Origin: Dactylosporangium sp. AC04546
GTDB taxonomy: Bacteria; Actinomycetota; Actinomycetes; Mycobacteriales; Micromonosporaceae
NCBI RefSeq assembly: GCF_022095675.1
Contig: NZ_JAHYSG010000046.1
Span: forward strand, 24,607-88,606
Reading direction: 5' to 3'
DNA: 64,000 nt
The first letter of the stretch is position 1; the number at the start of each line of letters is the position of its first letter. The position numbers and the translations under genes are program-made. The notes beneath the pieces are model-generated. The model was given only the letters and a program-made list of their open reading frames with translations. It did no database searches and was not told the DNA's origin. Shown one piece after another: positions 51,054 through 59,119 of this stretch.

Positions 51054-51869
51054 GTGCGCCGCTTCGCTGTCCGGGACCGCATCGCAGGGCTCGATCCGGT
51101 GCACGACTACGCCGAGATCACCCGGCTGCTGATGTTCCACGAGTTCCCCTGGGACGTGCGGATGGCCGGTCGGCTGATGATCTGGCACCTGTACGCCAAC
51201 CCGCCCGTCGCCGCGGTCGTCGGCAGCACCGATGCGCTGTTCACCCGGGCCGAGGTCACCTCGCTGACGTTCGGCGACCTGGTCGAGCACGGCTTCGACG
51301 CGCCGCTCGGACGCGACATCCTGCGGTTCGTCAACCGCAGCCACCGCGGCACTCCGGTGACCGCCGCGGACAACGGGTTCGCGCTCGCCGCGCTGGCTGT
51401 GACGCTGGTGCGCTGGCTCGACCGGTACGGCTGGCGGCCGGCCACCGACGGGGAACGGACGGCGCTGGTCATGTTCTACGCCGAGTTGGGCCGCCGCATC
51501 GGCGTGCGGAACCTGCCCCGCACGTACGACGCGCTGGCCGCCTACCTCGCTGGCTGCGAGGCCGGGTTCGCACCGACCGACGCAGGGCGGCTGTGCAGCG
51601 AGCGGACCCTGGCCATGGCGCGCGGCCGGGTACCTTCGCTGCTCCGCCCGCTGGTGCGGCCCGTCGTCGCGGCGCTGCTCGACCCCGGCGTACGCACCGC
51701 GACGGGAGTGCCCACGCCGGCCGCCGCGGTGACCTTCGCCGTGTCGATGGTGCTGCGGCTGCGGCGCCGCGTCGTGCGCCTGCTCCCGCCACGGCTCACG
51801 CCGACGACACCGCGGACCCGGCGCGGCCTGCGACATGACATGGTCCGGCCCGCCGCACCGGCTCCCTAG
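51054..51869 (+). CDS. MpaB-like oxygenase (DUF2236) family protein
   Basis: 271 residues. The frame runs back to the TetR stop, but a terminator lies in between, so GTG 51054 (RRFAVRDRIAGLDPVHD) was chosen. Motifs WHLYANPPVAAVVGS-like PPVAAVVG, DILRFVNRSHRGT (the conserved region with His that binds haem or metal in MpaB/latex-clearing type proteins) and LAALAVTLVRWLDRYG. Family members are haem-containing or unknown oxygenases. It abuts the convergent anti-sigma-like gene with no gap. Confidence 0.7.
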   Translation: MRRFAVRDRIAGLDPVHDYAEITRLLMFHEFPWDVRMAGRLMIWHLYANPPVAAVVGSTDALFTRAEVTSLTFGDLVEHGFDAPLGRDILRFVNRSHRGTPVTAADNGFALAALAVTLVRWLDRYGWRPATDGERTALVMFYAELGRRIGVRNLPRTYDALAAYLAGCEAGFAPTDAGRLCSERTLAMARGRVPSLLRPLVRPVVAALLDPGVRTATGVPTPAAAVTFAVSMVLRLRRRVVRLLPPRLTPTTPRTRRGLRHDMVRPAAPAP

Positions 51870-52706
51870 TCAGGCCTGGATCACCATGCCCGGATCGAGC
51901 GCGAGTTCCACGAGCGCCTCGACGGTGAGCGGCAGTTGCGGTCGTTGCGGTGCGCCGATCTGTCCCTCGACCGACCCTTCGGCCCAGTTCCGTACGTCGA
52001 TGGTGATCTCGGTGCCGTCGGGCTTGGTGACGTCGATCCGGGCGATCTTCGAGCCGTTCTCGTCGTGGAAGCGGGGCGTGATGAGCAGGATCTCGCCGTT
52101 GGGGCCGGTCTCGGCGTGGCAGCCGGCGGGCACGAACTCGGGGATGCACGAGGTCTGGGGCCGGGGCGAGCCGCTCTTGAAGGTCGCGGTCAGCTGCCTG
52201 CGGATGTACACGATGACGTTGCCGGTGCCGGCGGCGTCGCGGATGTTCGGGCCGACGATGAAGCCGTTGGCGTACGTGTCGGGCGGCAGGTCGTCGGGCG
52301 GATACGGCACGACCTCGAACGGGTTGGTCGCCTTGCCGTTGACCGGGCTGTCGAGGAACGTGACGCCGGGCGGCAGCAGCGAGCGCAGCTTCGCCTCCAC
52401 CACCGTCGTCAGGCGAGCCGCCTCCCGTGCGTTCCATTGATCCGCCGTCAACGTCGGGGTGGTGGCGATGACCGAAGGCGGCGCCACAGACGGCGGGGCG
52501 GCGACATCGGTGGCTGGCTTGCCACCTCCACCGACCACTGCGGCTGCCGTGACCGCCGCGATGACGCCCGATGCGACGGTGCCGGCGCCGAACACCAGCC
52601 GGCGGCGCCGGCGGCGTTCGCGCGCGACGATCGCCTGGAAGTCGACGCTCGACGGAGGACCGGGTTCGGCCGAGATCGCTTCGTCGAAGATGCTGCGGTA
52701 CGTCAT
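51870..52706 (-). CDS. Membrane partner (probable anti-sigma) of the downstream-listed ECF sigma factor
   Basis: 278 residues. Cytoplasmic part 1-38, one helix (about 38-58, preceded by six Arg), Pro/Ala linker, then an extracytoplasmic domain with two Cys. ATG 52706 has a good site (AAGGAG) and overlaps the sigma stop by four bases. The layout is that of the other sigma partners in this window. No zinc motif. Confidence 0.78.
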   Translation of the reverse strand: MTYRSIFDEAISAEPGPPSSVDFQAIVARERRRRRRLVFGAGTVASGVIAAVTAAAVVGGGGKPATDVAAPPSVAPPSVIATTPTLTADQWNAREAARLTTVVEAKLRSLLPPGVTFLDSPVNGKATNPFEVVPYPPDDLPPDTYANGFIVGPNIRDAAGTGNVIVYIRRQLTATFKSGSPRPQTSCIPEFVPAGCHAETGPNGEILLITPRFHDENGSKIARIDVTKPDGTEITIDVRNWAEGSVEGQIGAPQRPQLPLTVEALVELALDPGMVIQA

Positions 52707-53215
52707 GGAGTCTCCTTCAGCATGTGGTCGGAGGCGGCGAGGAGGCGCAGCGCGTCGAGCGCCTTCGAGGTCTGGCTCTTCACCGTGCCGGGGCTGATGC
52801 CCAGGATCTCCGCGGTCTCGTCGATCGACAGGTCGCAGTAGAAGCGCAGCACGACGGCGGCGCGGCGCCGGATCGGCAGCCGTTCGAGCAGCTCGAACAG
52901 CGTGAGCCGGTCGGTCACGCTGACCTCGGCACCGGGCTGCACCGGCTCGGCCGGCAAGGTCTCGACCGCGTGCTCGCGCCGCCACGGGCGGCGCCGCTCG
53001 TCGAGCCAGGCGTTGGTGAGCACACCGCGCACGTACGCGTTGACGTTCTCGGCCGCGCTGACCCGGCGCCAATGCCGGTACAGCTTGCCGAACGTGATCG
53101 ACACCAGATCGTCGGCGGTGTGCCAGTCGCGGCAGAGCAGGTACGCCGTGCGGCGCAGCGGCTCCAGCTGGGCCGTCACGAATGCCTGGTACTCCGCTTC
53201 CTGGTCAGCGTTCAC
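52703..53215 (-). CDS. SigE-family ECF sigma factor
   Basis: 170 residues from GTG 53215 with GGAGG seven bases upstream. Region 2: LRRTAYLLCRDWHTADDLVSITFGKLYRHW; region 4: LPIRRRAAVVLRFYCDLSIDETAEILGISPGTVKSQTS. Divergent from the MarR gene with only 90 bases between, so the promoters may overlap and be co-regulated. Confidence 0.9.
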   Translation of the reverse strand: MNADQEAEYQAFVTAQLEPLRRTAYLLCRDWHTADDLVSITFGKLYRHWRRVSAAENVNAYVRGVLTNAWLDERRRPWRREHAVETLPAEPVQPGAEVSVTDRLTLFELLERLPIRRRAAVVLRFYCDLSIDETAEILGISPGTVKSQTSKALDALRLLAASDHMLKETP

Positions 53216-53305
53216 ACATGGCCTCCTCGATGTTCGTACTCAGGGGACGGAGGCCCGCGGTGGAAAGGTTGCCTCGCTCGTACCGTATAGTGAAGCCACT
53301 GCACC

Positions 53306-53764
53306 ATGTATGAGGCTCACGAAATCATGGGCGACCAGGTCGAACGCGAACGAGCACTCGGGCTTGTCCTTGAGCTCGTCGTGCTGCTCGAGCAGGACAT
53401 GAGCAAGCGGCTCGAGCAGGACCACCTCAGTTCCGGACGGACCGCGGTGCTCTGGGTGATCCGCGAGCGTGGCCCGATCACCCAGCGGGAGCTGGCCGAA
53501 GCCCGCAACGTCACGCCGCGGAACATCACCGGACTCGTCGACGGGCTCGAAACGGCCGGACTCGTGCGGCGAACGCCGCACCCGACCGATCGGCGGGCCA
53601 CGCTCGTCGAGCTCACCGCCGCCGGGACCGCCGTCGTCGAGCGGCTCGAACAGGAACAACGCGAGTTCACCGACCTGCTCTTCGACGGGATGCCGGAAGC
53701 GCAGTTCGAATCGCTCACCCAAGGGTTGGACGAGATCGTCCGCAGGATCAAGGGGGCACTGTGA
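53306..53764 (+). CDS. MarR-family regulator
   Basis: 152 residues. Winged helix: GRTAVLWVIRERGPITQRELAEARNVTPRNITGLVDGLE and the wing RRTPHPTDRRATLVELT. ATG 53306 (MYEAHEIM) is used; 53327 is also possible. TATAGT at about 53286 may be its -10 box. Its stop overlaps the GTG of the PH-domain membrane protein gene, which it may control. Confidence 0.9.
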   Translation: MYEAHEIMGDQVERERALGLVLELVVLLEQDMSKRLEQDHLSSGRTAVLWVIRERGPITQRELAEARNVTPRNITGLVDGLETAGLVRRTPHPTDRRATLVELTAAGTAVVERLEQEQREFTDLLFDGMPEAQFESLTQGLDEIVRRIKGAL

Positions 53765-54303
53765 GCAAGTGGATGGCCTACGAGGGACGAATGTGGATCA
53801 GCCTGTACCGCTGGATCCGCCGGACGCCGAGCTCGGGGTACACCTACATCCGGCCGCTGAACGCGGTGCTCTGGGCCTTCATCATCGTGTCCGCGGTCGA
53901 GACCGTGGCCCTGCACCTCATCCTGCCGTGGCCCGTGGTGCGGCTCGTTGTCGACGTGTTGTCCGTTTACGGGCTGATCTGGATGTTCGGGGTGCTGGCC
54001 GGCTACAAGGTCAATCCGCACAGCATCGACGCCGACGGGATCCGGGTGCGGCATGCGTTCTTCGTCGAGGAGTTCGTGCCGTGGGAGAACGTCAAGAACG
54101 TGCGGGCGGGCAAGCGGTACCACTCGGAGAACAAGATGCGGCTCGTTGAGGGGGCAACGACGTCGTTCGTCGTCTCCGGACAGACCAACGTCGAAATCGC
54201 CACCGTCGACGAGAAAGTCATCCGGTTCTACGCGGACGAGCCGGATGCGCTTGTAGCAGCGCTCGAGCGCGAGCTTCCTTCACGGCCGCCGTCAACGTCG
54301 TGA
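53761..54303 (+). CDS. Membrane protein with PH-like domain
   Basis: 180 residues. Two helices (about 36-60 and 65-85) and a C-terminal PH-like beta domain (IDADGIRVRHAFFVEEFVPWENVKNV). GTG start overlaps the MarR stop (GTGA). The last 86 bases overlap, tail to tail, the 3' end of the NhaA-thioredoxin gene: both proteins end in coding overlap. Function unknown. Confidence 0.78.
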   Translation: MSKWMAYEGRMWISLYRWIRRTPSSGYTYIRPLNAVLWAFIIVSAVETVALHLILPWPVVRLVVDVLSVYGLIWMFGVLAGYKVNPHSIDADGIRVRHAFFVEEFVPWENVKNVRAGKRYHSENKMRLVEGATTSFVVSGQTNVEIATVDEKVIRFYADEPDALVAALERELPSRPPSTS

Positions 54304-56122
54304 TGTCGTAGGCGCCGTAGTGGCGGCGGCCGTTGATGAAGAACGTCGGGGTGCCGCTCACGCCGCTCAGGTCGGCCGACTCCAGGTCCTGGGCCACGCG
54401 CGGCTCGTGGACGTGCCGCATGAGATCTTCGTGGAACCGGTCCGAGTCCAGGCCCAGCTGATCGGCGTAGCGCAGCAGGTCGGCCGGCCGCAGCTCCTCC
54501 TGATGAGCCAGCAGAAGGTCGTGCATCGACCAGAACTTGCCCTGCGCGGCGGCCGCCTCCGCCGCCTCGGCAGCCAGCTGCGCCTGTGGATGCACGTCGG
54601 TGAGCGGAAGGTGGCGCCACACGTAGCGCAGGTCCGCGTCGGCGAGCAGTTCGCGCACGGCGGGTTCGGCCTGGCCGCAGTACGGGCACTGGAAGTCGCC
54701 GTACTCGACGACCGTCACCGTGGCGCTCGCCGCTCCGCGCACGTGATCGCGCTCGTCGTCGACCGCCGGGATCAGGTCCACCAGCTGCTCCACGTCGCCC
54801 AGGAGTGCTCGGGCGCGGCGGGGTTTCGGCAGGAGCGCCGTGATGCGGTACACCAGCCACGTCAACGTCGACGCGAGCACCGCGGCCGTCAGGACGCCGA
54901 TCTTGGCCTCGGCGAGCGCGTCCGGCCGGTCCTCGAACGCGAGGCTCGCGATCAGCAGGGCGACTGTGAACCCGATCCCGGCGATGGTGCCGCTGCCCAG
55001 CACGCCGGCCCAGCCGACGGCGGGGCGCACCCGGCCGCCAGACATCGCCGAGACCAGCCAGGACGTGCCGGCGACAGCGACCGGCTTGCCGAGGACATAG
55101 CCGGCGACGATTCCCAGGGTGACCGGCGAGGTGGCCGCGCGGGCGAGGAACGGTCCATTGATGGCGATGCCGGCGTTGGCCAGTCCGAACAGCGGGACGA
55201 TCAGGTAGCTGCTCCACGGGTGCCACAGGCGCTGAAGGCGGTCGTTCGGCGACAGCGTCAGGGTGAGGCCCAGGCTGGCGGTGCGGGCCAGCTCCGCGGT
55301 CGGCTGCTCGCGGAACAGCTTGAACAGGCCGCTCGCGGCTTCGAGCGCGTTGCGCGCGGGCGTGTACGCGGTGGCGGTCAGGCCCATCGCCAGCCCGGCC
55401 ACGACGGGATCGACGCCGCTCTCCGTCAGGCACAGCCAGAGCAGGATGCCGAGCGCGGCGTACGCCGACGCGCGCCGCACGCTCAGCGCGCGCAGCGCCA
55501 GGACCGCGGCGAAAACGGCGATCGCGAGCAGCAGGGGCGTGAGCGAGATGTCCTCGGAGTACGCCACGGCGATGATGACCAGCGCTATCAGGTCATCGAC
55601 GACGAACACCGTCAGGAGGAACACGCGGACCTGGTCGGGCACGCCACGACCGAGCAGCGCGAGCAGGCCGAGCGCGAGCGCGGTGTCGGTGGACATGGCG
55701 ACGCCCCAGCCCACGAGGCCGTCGCCGCCGGCGTTGACCGCCAGGTAGACGCTCACCGGGATGATCATCCCGAAGACCCCGGCGAGCGCCGGGAGCAGGA
55801 AGCGGCGGCGGTCGCGCAGGTCGCCCAGGTCGAACTCGCGCCGCGCCTCCAGGCCGACGACCAGGAAGAACAGTGTCATCAGGCCGCTGTTGACCCAGGT
55901 GCGGAGGTCGAGCGCGAGCTCCATCCGGCCGAGCCGGACGCTGAGTTGGGTGCTCCAGAATTGGTTGTACGAGCTGAGGTCGACGTTCGCCCACACCAGC
56001 GCGGCGACGATCGCCGTCACGAGCACTCCGGCGCTGCCGGCCTCGGTGCGCACAAACGCGCGCAGCGGCGCGGTCACGTCGCGCCGCCACAGGGTGGTGC
56101 GTCCAGTCGCCCCGTCGGCCAC
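54218..56122 (-). CDS. nhaA: NhaA Na+/H+ antiporter fused to a DsbA-like thioredoxin domain
   Basis: 634 residues. Residues 1-430 hold the NhaA fold with 11-12 helices: NSGLMTLFFLVVGLEARREF, the two transport Asp in FVVDDLIALVIIA, and the late GTIAGIGFTVALLIA. From about 455 a thioredoxin-4/DsbA-type domain follows with the redox pair in QCPYCGQ and a cis-Pro in VSGTPTFFING. This fusion is known in actinobacteria. The fused domain would sit on the inside or outside depending on helix number; it may protect or regulate the antiporter under oxidative stress. Its 3' end overlaps the PH-domain gene by 86 bases. Confidence 0.92.
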   Translation of the reverse strand: MADGATGRTTLWRRDVTAPLRAFVRTEAGSAGVLVTAIVAALVWANVDLSSYNQFWSTQLSVRLGRMELALDLRTWVNSGLMTLFFLVVGLEARREFDLGDLRDRRRFLLPALAGVFGMIIPVSVYLAVNAGGDGLVGWGVAMSTDTALALGLLALLGRGVPDQVRVFLLTVFVVDDLIALVIIAVAYSEDISLTPLLLAIAVFAAVLALRALSVRRASAYAALGILLWLCLTESGVDPVVAGLAMGLTATAYTPARNALEAASGLFKLFREQPTAELARTASLGLTLTLSPNDRLQRLWHPWSSYLIVPLFGLANAGIAINGPFLARAATSPVTLGIVAGYVLGKPVAVAGTSWLVSAMSGGRVRPAVGWAGVLGSGTIAGIGFTVALLIASLAFEDRPDALAEAKIGVLTAAVLASTLTWLVYRITALLPKPRRARALLGDVEQLVDLIPAVDDERDHVRGAASATVTVVEYGDFQCPYCGQAEPAVRELLADADLRYVWRHLPLTDVHPQAQLAAEAAEAAAAQGKFWSMHDLLLAHQEELRPADLLRYADQLGLDSDRFHEDLMRHVHEPRVAQDLESADLSGVSGTPTFFINGRRHYGAYDITTLTAAVKEARARALLQAHPARPRRTG

Positions 56123-56227
56123 AGCGGCCCAGCCTATGCCGCGGCCGACGGGACCACCGGGCGTTCCCGATCACACCGCGAGTGAGATCGGATCGCGCAT
56201 GAGGTCAGCCGGCGAGCGAGTCGGATC

Positions 56228-56380
56228 GTGAGCGAGATCGGCGCGTGAGCGAGATCGGCGCGTGAGCGAGATCGGCGCGTGAGCGAGATCGGCGCGTGAG
56301 CGAGATCGGCGCGTGAGCGAGATCGGCGCGTGAGCGAGATCGGCGCGTGAGCGAGATCGGCGCGTGAGCCAGGTCGGCTC
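56228..56380. repeat. 17-bp tandem repeat, nine units
   Basis: Eight identical copies of GTGAGCGAGATCGGCGC run from 56228 to 56363, with a ninth degenerate copy to 56380. Weaker versions extend from about 56170 to the stop of the Cys-rich gene at 56496, whose own last codons (ISLAA-stop, reading leftward) contain the same GATCTCGCTCGCGGC core. The period is not a multiple of three, so it is not coding. It sits downstream of that gene and upstream of nhaA. Confidence 0.92.
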
Positions 56381-56495
56381 GCGAGCTGGTCAGCCCCCGC
56401 GAGCTGAGTCAGCCCGCCAGCGAGGTCGGCCCGCGAGCCAAGTCAGCCCCGCCAGCGAAGTCAGGCCGCCGGCAGAGATCAGGCCGTCGGCGAGG

Positions 56496-56900
56496 TCAGG
56501 CCGCGAGCGAGATCAGGTCGCGGCAGGCCTGCTCGGCGCGCCGGCACATCTCGGCGCAGATCCGGCAGTGCTGGTGCATGGCGGCGTGCTTGGTGCACTC
56601 GTCCGCGCAGGCCCGGCAGGCGGCGGCGCACGCCTCGAGCTGCGCCCGGATGACGGTGACGTCCGCGCCCGTGTGCCTGGTGAGCATTCGCGCGGTGACG
56701 GCGCACACGTCGGCGCAGTCGAGATCGAGCCGGATGCATTTCGCCAAGCGCTCGATCATCTCCTCACTGAGACACGCGTCCGCGCACGCGGTGCACGTTT
56801 GGCCGCAGTTGGCGATGACGTCGATCGCGGTCGCGAGCGCGCTGCGGTCGAAGAAGATCGGCTGTGGATACGTTTCGATCATCGGCATGGTCGTCGTCAT
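56496..56900 (-). CDS. Cys-rich four-helix bundle protein (DUF326/copper-binding type)
   Basis: 134 residues with 13 Cys in helical spacing (CGQTCTACADAC, CADVCAV, CAAACRACADEC, CRICAEMCRRAEQAC) and His residues (KHAAMHQHC). These are features of the four-helix copper-storage/DUF326 family. No signal peptide, so a cytosolic metal store is likely; copper is the known ligand for relatives. ATG 56900 has a weak site. The end of the gene merges into the tandem repeat. A DM13 gene is divergent, 92 bases away. Confidence 0.85.
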   Translation of the reverse strand: MTTTMPMIETYPQPIFFDRSALATAIDVIANCGQTCTACADACLSEEMIERLAKCIRLDLDCADVCAVTARMLTRHTGADVTVIRAQLEACAAACRACADECTKHAAMHQHCRICAEMCRRAEQACRDLISLAA

Positions 56901-56992
56901 GGCGGTTCGCCTACCCGGCTTCGGTGTCCGTAAGCGGCTGGTAAGGGTCCGGCATCTGGCCACCCGGCCGAGCGATCGGTTCACTCGAAGGC

Positions 56993-57556
56993 ATGAGACG
57001 TCGTGCGCTGATCGGAACCGCGGTCGTGCTCGCGGTGGTGCTGGCATTCGGGTTGTACTGGTTCGCGCCGTGGCGCCTGCTGACGAACACGACCATCGAC
57101 GATGCCCTGACATCGGTGCCCGCCACTTCCGAGGCCCCGAGTAGGCCTACGAGCGGGGCCGCGAGCGGAGCCGCGAGCGGGGCCACCGGCACGGCCGCGG
57201 CCGAGGCGGTGCTGGTCGCCGAGGGGGCATTTGTCACGCATGAGCACCGGACGAGCGGTACCGCCCGCATCATCCGCCTCCCGGACGGCACCCACCGCCT
57301 GGAGATCGCCGGCCTCGACACCTCCGACGGCCCCGACCTGCGCGTCTGGCTGACCGACCAGCCGGTCACCGAGGGCCGCGACGGATGGACGGTGTTCGAC
57401 GACGGCCAATGGCTGGAACTGGGCAAGCTCAAGGGCAACCGCGGCGACCAGACGTACGCGATCCCCGCCTCGGCCGACGTCCAGCGGTACAAGAGCGTCA
57501 GCATCTGGTGCAAACGCTTCGCGGTGTCGTTCGGCGCGGCCCCGCTGGCGACCTGA
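56993..57556 (+). CDS. Secreted/anchored DM13-domain protein
   Basis: 187 residues. N-terminal anchor or signal (about 5-26), Thr/Ser/Ala-Gly linker with repeated SGAA, and a DM13 domain (about 75-185): HRTSGTARIIRLPDGTHRLEI, DTSDGPDLRVWLT, SVSIWCKRFAVSFG. The Cys in IWCKRF is the conserved redox residue proposed for electron transfer. Located next to a Cys-rich metal-binding protein, so a role in redox or metal handling at the cell surface is plausible. Confidence 0.88.
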   Translation: MRRRALIGTAVVLAVVLAFGLYWFAPWRLLTNTTIDDALTSVPATSEAPSRPTSGAASGAASGATGTAAAEAVLVAEGAFVTHEHRTSGTARIIRLPDGTHRLEIAGLDTSDGPDLRVWLTDQPVTEGRDGWTVFDDGQWLELGKLKGNRGDQTYAIPASADVQRYKSVSIWCKRFAVSFGAAPLAT

Positions 57557-57583
57557 GAACCGAACCGCACCCGCGAAGCTCTC

Positions 57584-59068
57584 GTGGATGCGCGTGCCGG
57601 TGACGATGCTGGCCGCGTGGTTTCGCTGCGGTTGCACCCCGTGTGGGGCAGAGTGATCGGATCGTTGCGTCGCGACGCGCTGCGCACGATGCGCCTGGTG
57701 TTCCTGGTGGCGCTCGTGGCGATCATCCTGGCCGCGATGGTCCAGGTCGGCACGCTCGACCGTCCGCCAGCGACGATCGCCAACGCGTGCGCCGCGCTCG
57801 CGCTGGTGACGGTGGTGCGGGCGGTCGAGTACGCGCGGCGGCGGCCGATGCCGCTGTGGGTCGACGCCGTCGAGGTGCTCGCGATGCTCGCCGTCGCGGT
57901 CGGGCTGGCGGACGTCCGCACGCTGCTCGGCCCGATCTTCATCCTGGTGCTGTACCGCGCGGCGACCAGCCCCGCCAGCCGCACGGCGCTGCTGGCGGTG
58001 GGCTACTTCGCGATGCTGTTCGCCGCCGCCGTCATCGAGCCGCGCATCACGATCTTCCCGGGCACACTGGGGATGCTCGCCGTCGTCACCGTGATGATTT
58101 CGTGCATGCGCATGCTCGTTCTGCGCGTTCAGGAGCAGCATCGCTCACAGCGCGCGCTGCTCGACGCGGTACTGCAACGGCTGCCCTTTCCGGTCGTGGT
58201 CACCGACCCGGCCGGCGCCGTCATGATGGCCAACCCGGCCGCCGGCGACCTGCTCGGCTGGTCGCCCGGCTCCGGCACCCGCCTCGGCGACCTGCGCTTC
58301 ACCGCCCGCGACGGCCGCCCGGTCGACCTGGCCGCCGTGTCGAGAACCGCCGTGTCGGGAGCAGCCGTGTCCGGAGCGGCCGTGTCGGGAGCCGCCGTTT
58401 CCGGAGCGGCCGGGGCCGGTGCTGAGGCATCGGCGCTGGAGGTCAAGCTCCTGCGCCCCGACGGCACCAGCAGCGACATCCTGATCGAGACGGTACCGAT
58501 GGGAGCCGAGGCCGACGGCGCCGGCACAGTGTTCGCGCTGCTCGACGTGAGCGCGCAACGGCTGTACGAGGAGTCCCTGCACCACGCCGCGTACCACGAC
58601 GCACTCACCGGCCTGCCGAACCGCGCAATGCTCTGGCAACATCTGAACGCTTCGGTCGAGCCGTACGCGGTCGTGCTCGTCGACCTCGACGACTTCAAGG
58701 CGATCAACGACACCCACGGCCACCGCATCGGCGACGAGCTGCTGGCCGCCGTCGGCCAGCGCCTGCGCGCCGCCGCCCACGGCCGCGCCGTCGTGGCAAG
58801 GCTGGGCGGCGACGAGTTCGCGGTGCTGTGCCCGGGCGCCGACCGCGCGGCGACGGAACGCTCGGCGTCCGCCCTGCGCGCGGCGTTCGACCGCCCGTTC
58901 GACCTGTCCGGCAAGCGCGTCGTGGTGCGCGGCAGCGTCGGCTACGGCCATTCCATGGACGCGACCGAGCCGGATGAGGTGATGGCTGCAGCGGACGCCG
59001 AGATGTACCGCGCCAAGCCGGACCGGGTGGGGCAGACGGGACTTGAACCCGCGACCGGCGTCTTATAA
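57584..59068 (+). CDS. Membrane PAS-GGDEF diguanylate cyclase, 3' end antisense to a tRNA gene
   Basis: 494 residues from GTG 57584 (GTG 57617 also possible). About six helices in the first 185 residues, a PAS domain (about 195-330, LQRLPFPVVVTDPAGAVMMANPAAG) carrying a low-complexity AVSGA repeat, then GGDEF (about 335-480): YHDALTGLPNRAML, VDLDDFKAINDTHGHRIGDELL, active-site LGGDEFAVL. It makes c-di-GMP. An RxxD inhibition site is not obvious. The last 14 codons, including QTGLEPATGVL, lie inside the tRNA gene of the other strand, so the C-terminal tail is antisense of the tRNA. Confidence 0.88.
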   Translation: MDARAGDDAGRVVSLRLHPVWGRVIGSLRRDALRTMRLVFLVALVAIILAAMVQVGTLDRPPATIANACAALALVTVVRAVEYARRRPMPLWVDAVEVLAMLAVAVGLADVRTLLGPIFILVLYRAATSPASRTALLAVGYFAMLFAAAVIEPRITIFPGTLGMLAVVTVMISCMRMLVLRVQEQHRSQRALLDAVLQRLPFPVVVTDPAGAVMMANPAAGDLLGWSPGSGTRLGDLRFTARDGRPVDLAAVSRTAVSGAAVSGAAVSGAAVSGAAGAGAEASALEVKLLRPDGTSSDILIETVPMGAEADGAGTVFALLDVSAQRLYEESLHHAAYHDALTGLPNRAMLWQHLNASVEPYAVVLVDLDDFKAINDTHGHRIGDELLAAVGQRLRAAAHGRAVVARLGGDEFAVLCPGADRAATERSASALRAAFDRPFDLSGKRVVVRGSVGYGHSMDATEPDEVMAAADAEMYRAKPDRVGQTGLEPATGVL

Positions 59069-59101
59069 GGACGCTGCTCTCACCGTCTGAGCTACTGCCC
59101 C
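59028..59101 (-). tRNA. tRNA-Ile with UAU anticodon
   Basis: All arms pair: acceptor GGGGCAG/CTGCCCC, D stem GCTC/GAGC with a nine-base loop containing GG, anticodon stem GCGTC/GACGC with loop CTTATAA (anticodon TAT at 34-36), five-base variable loop, T stem GCGGG/CCCGT (one G-U) with loop TTCAAGT, and discriminator A73. The genomic 3' end reads A-CC-C, so CCA is not fully encoded. A UAU anticodon reads the rare AUA codon, which bacteria usually read with a modified CAU tRNA. Confidence 0.9.
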
Positions 59102-59119
59102 TGGGAAAAGGGGCTGCGT

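Noticed and set aside
54320..56185. A 621-codon plus-strand open frame
   Set aside because: It is antisense to the NhaA-thioredoxin gene and encodes Arg/Gln/Glu-rich sequence with no domains.
56228..56380. CRISPR-like array
   Set aside because: The 17-bp units are directly joined with no spacers, and no cas genes are present; it is a simple tandem repeat.
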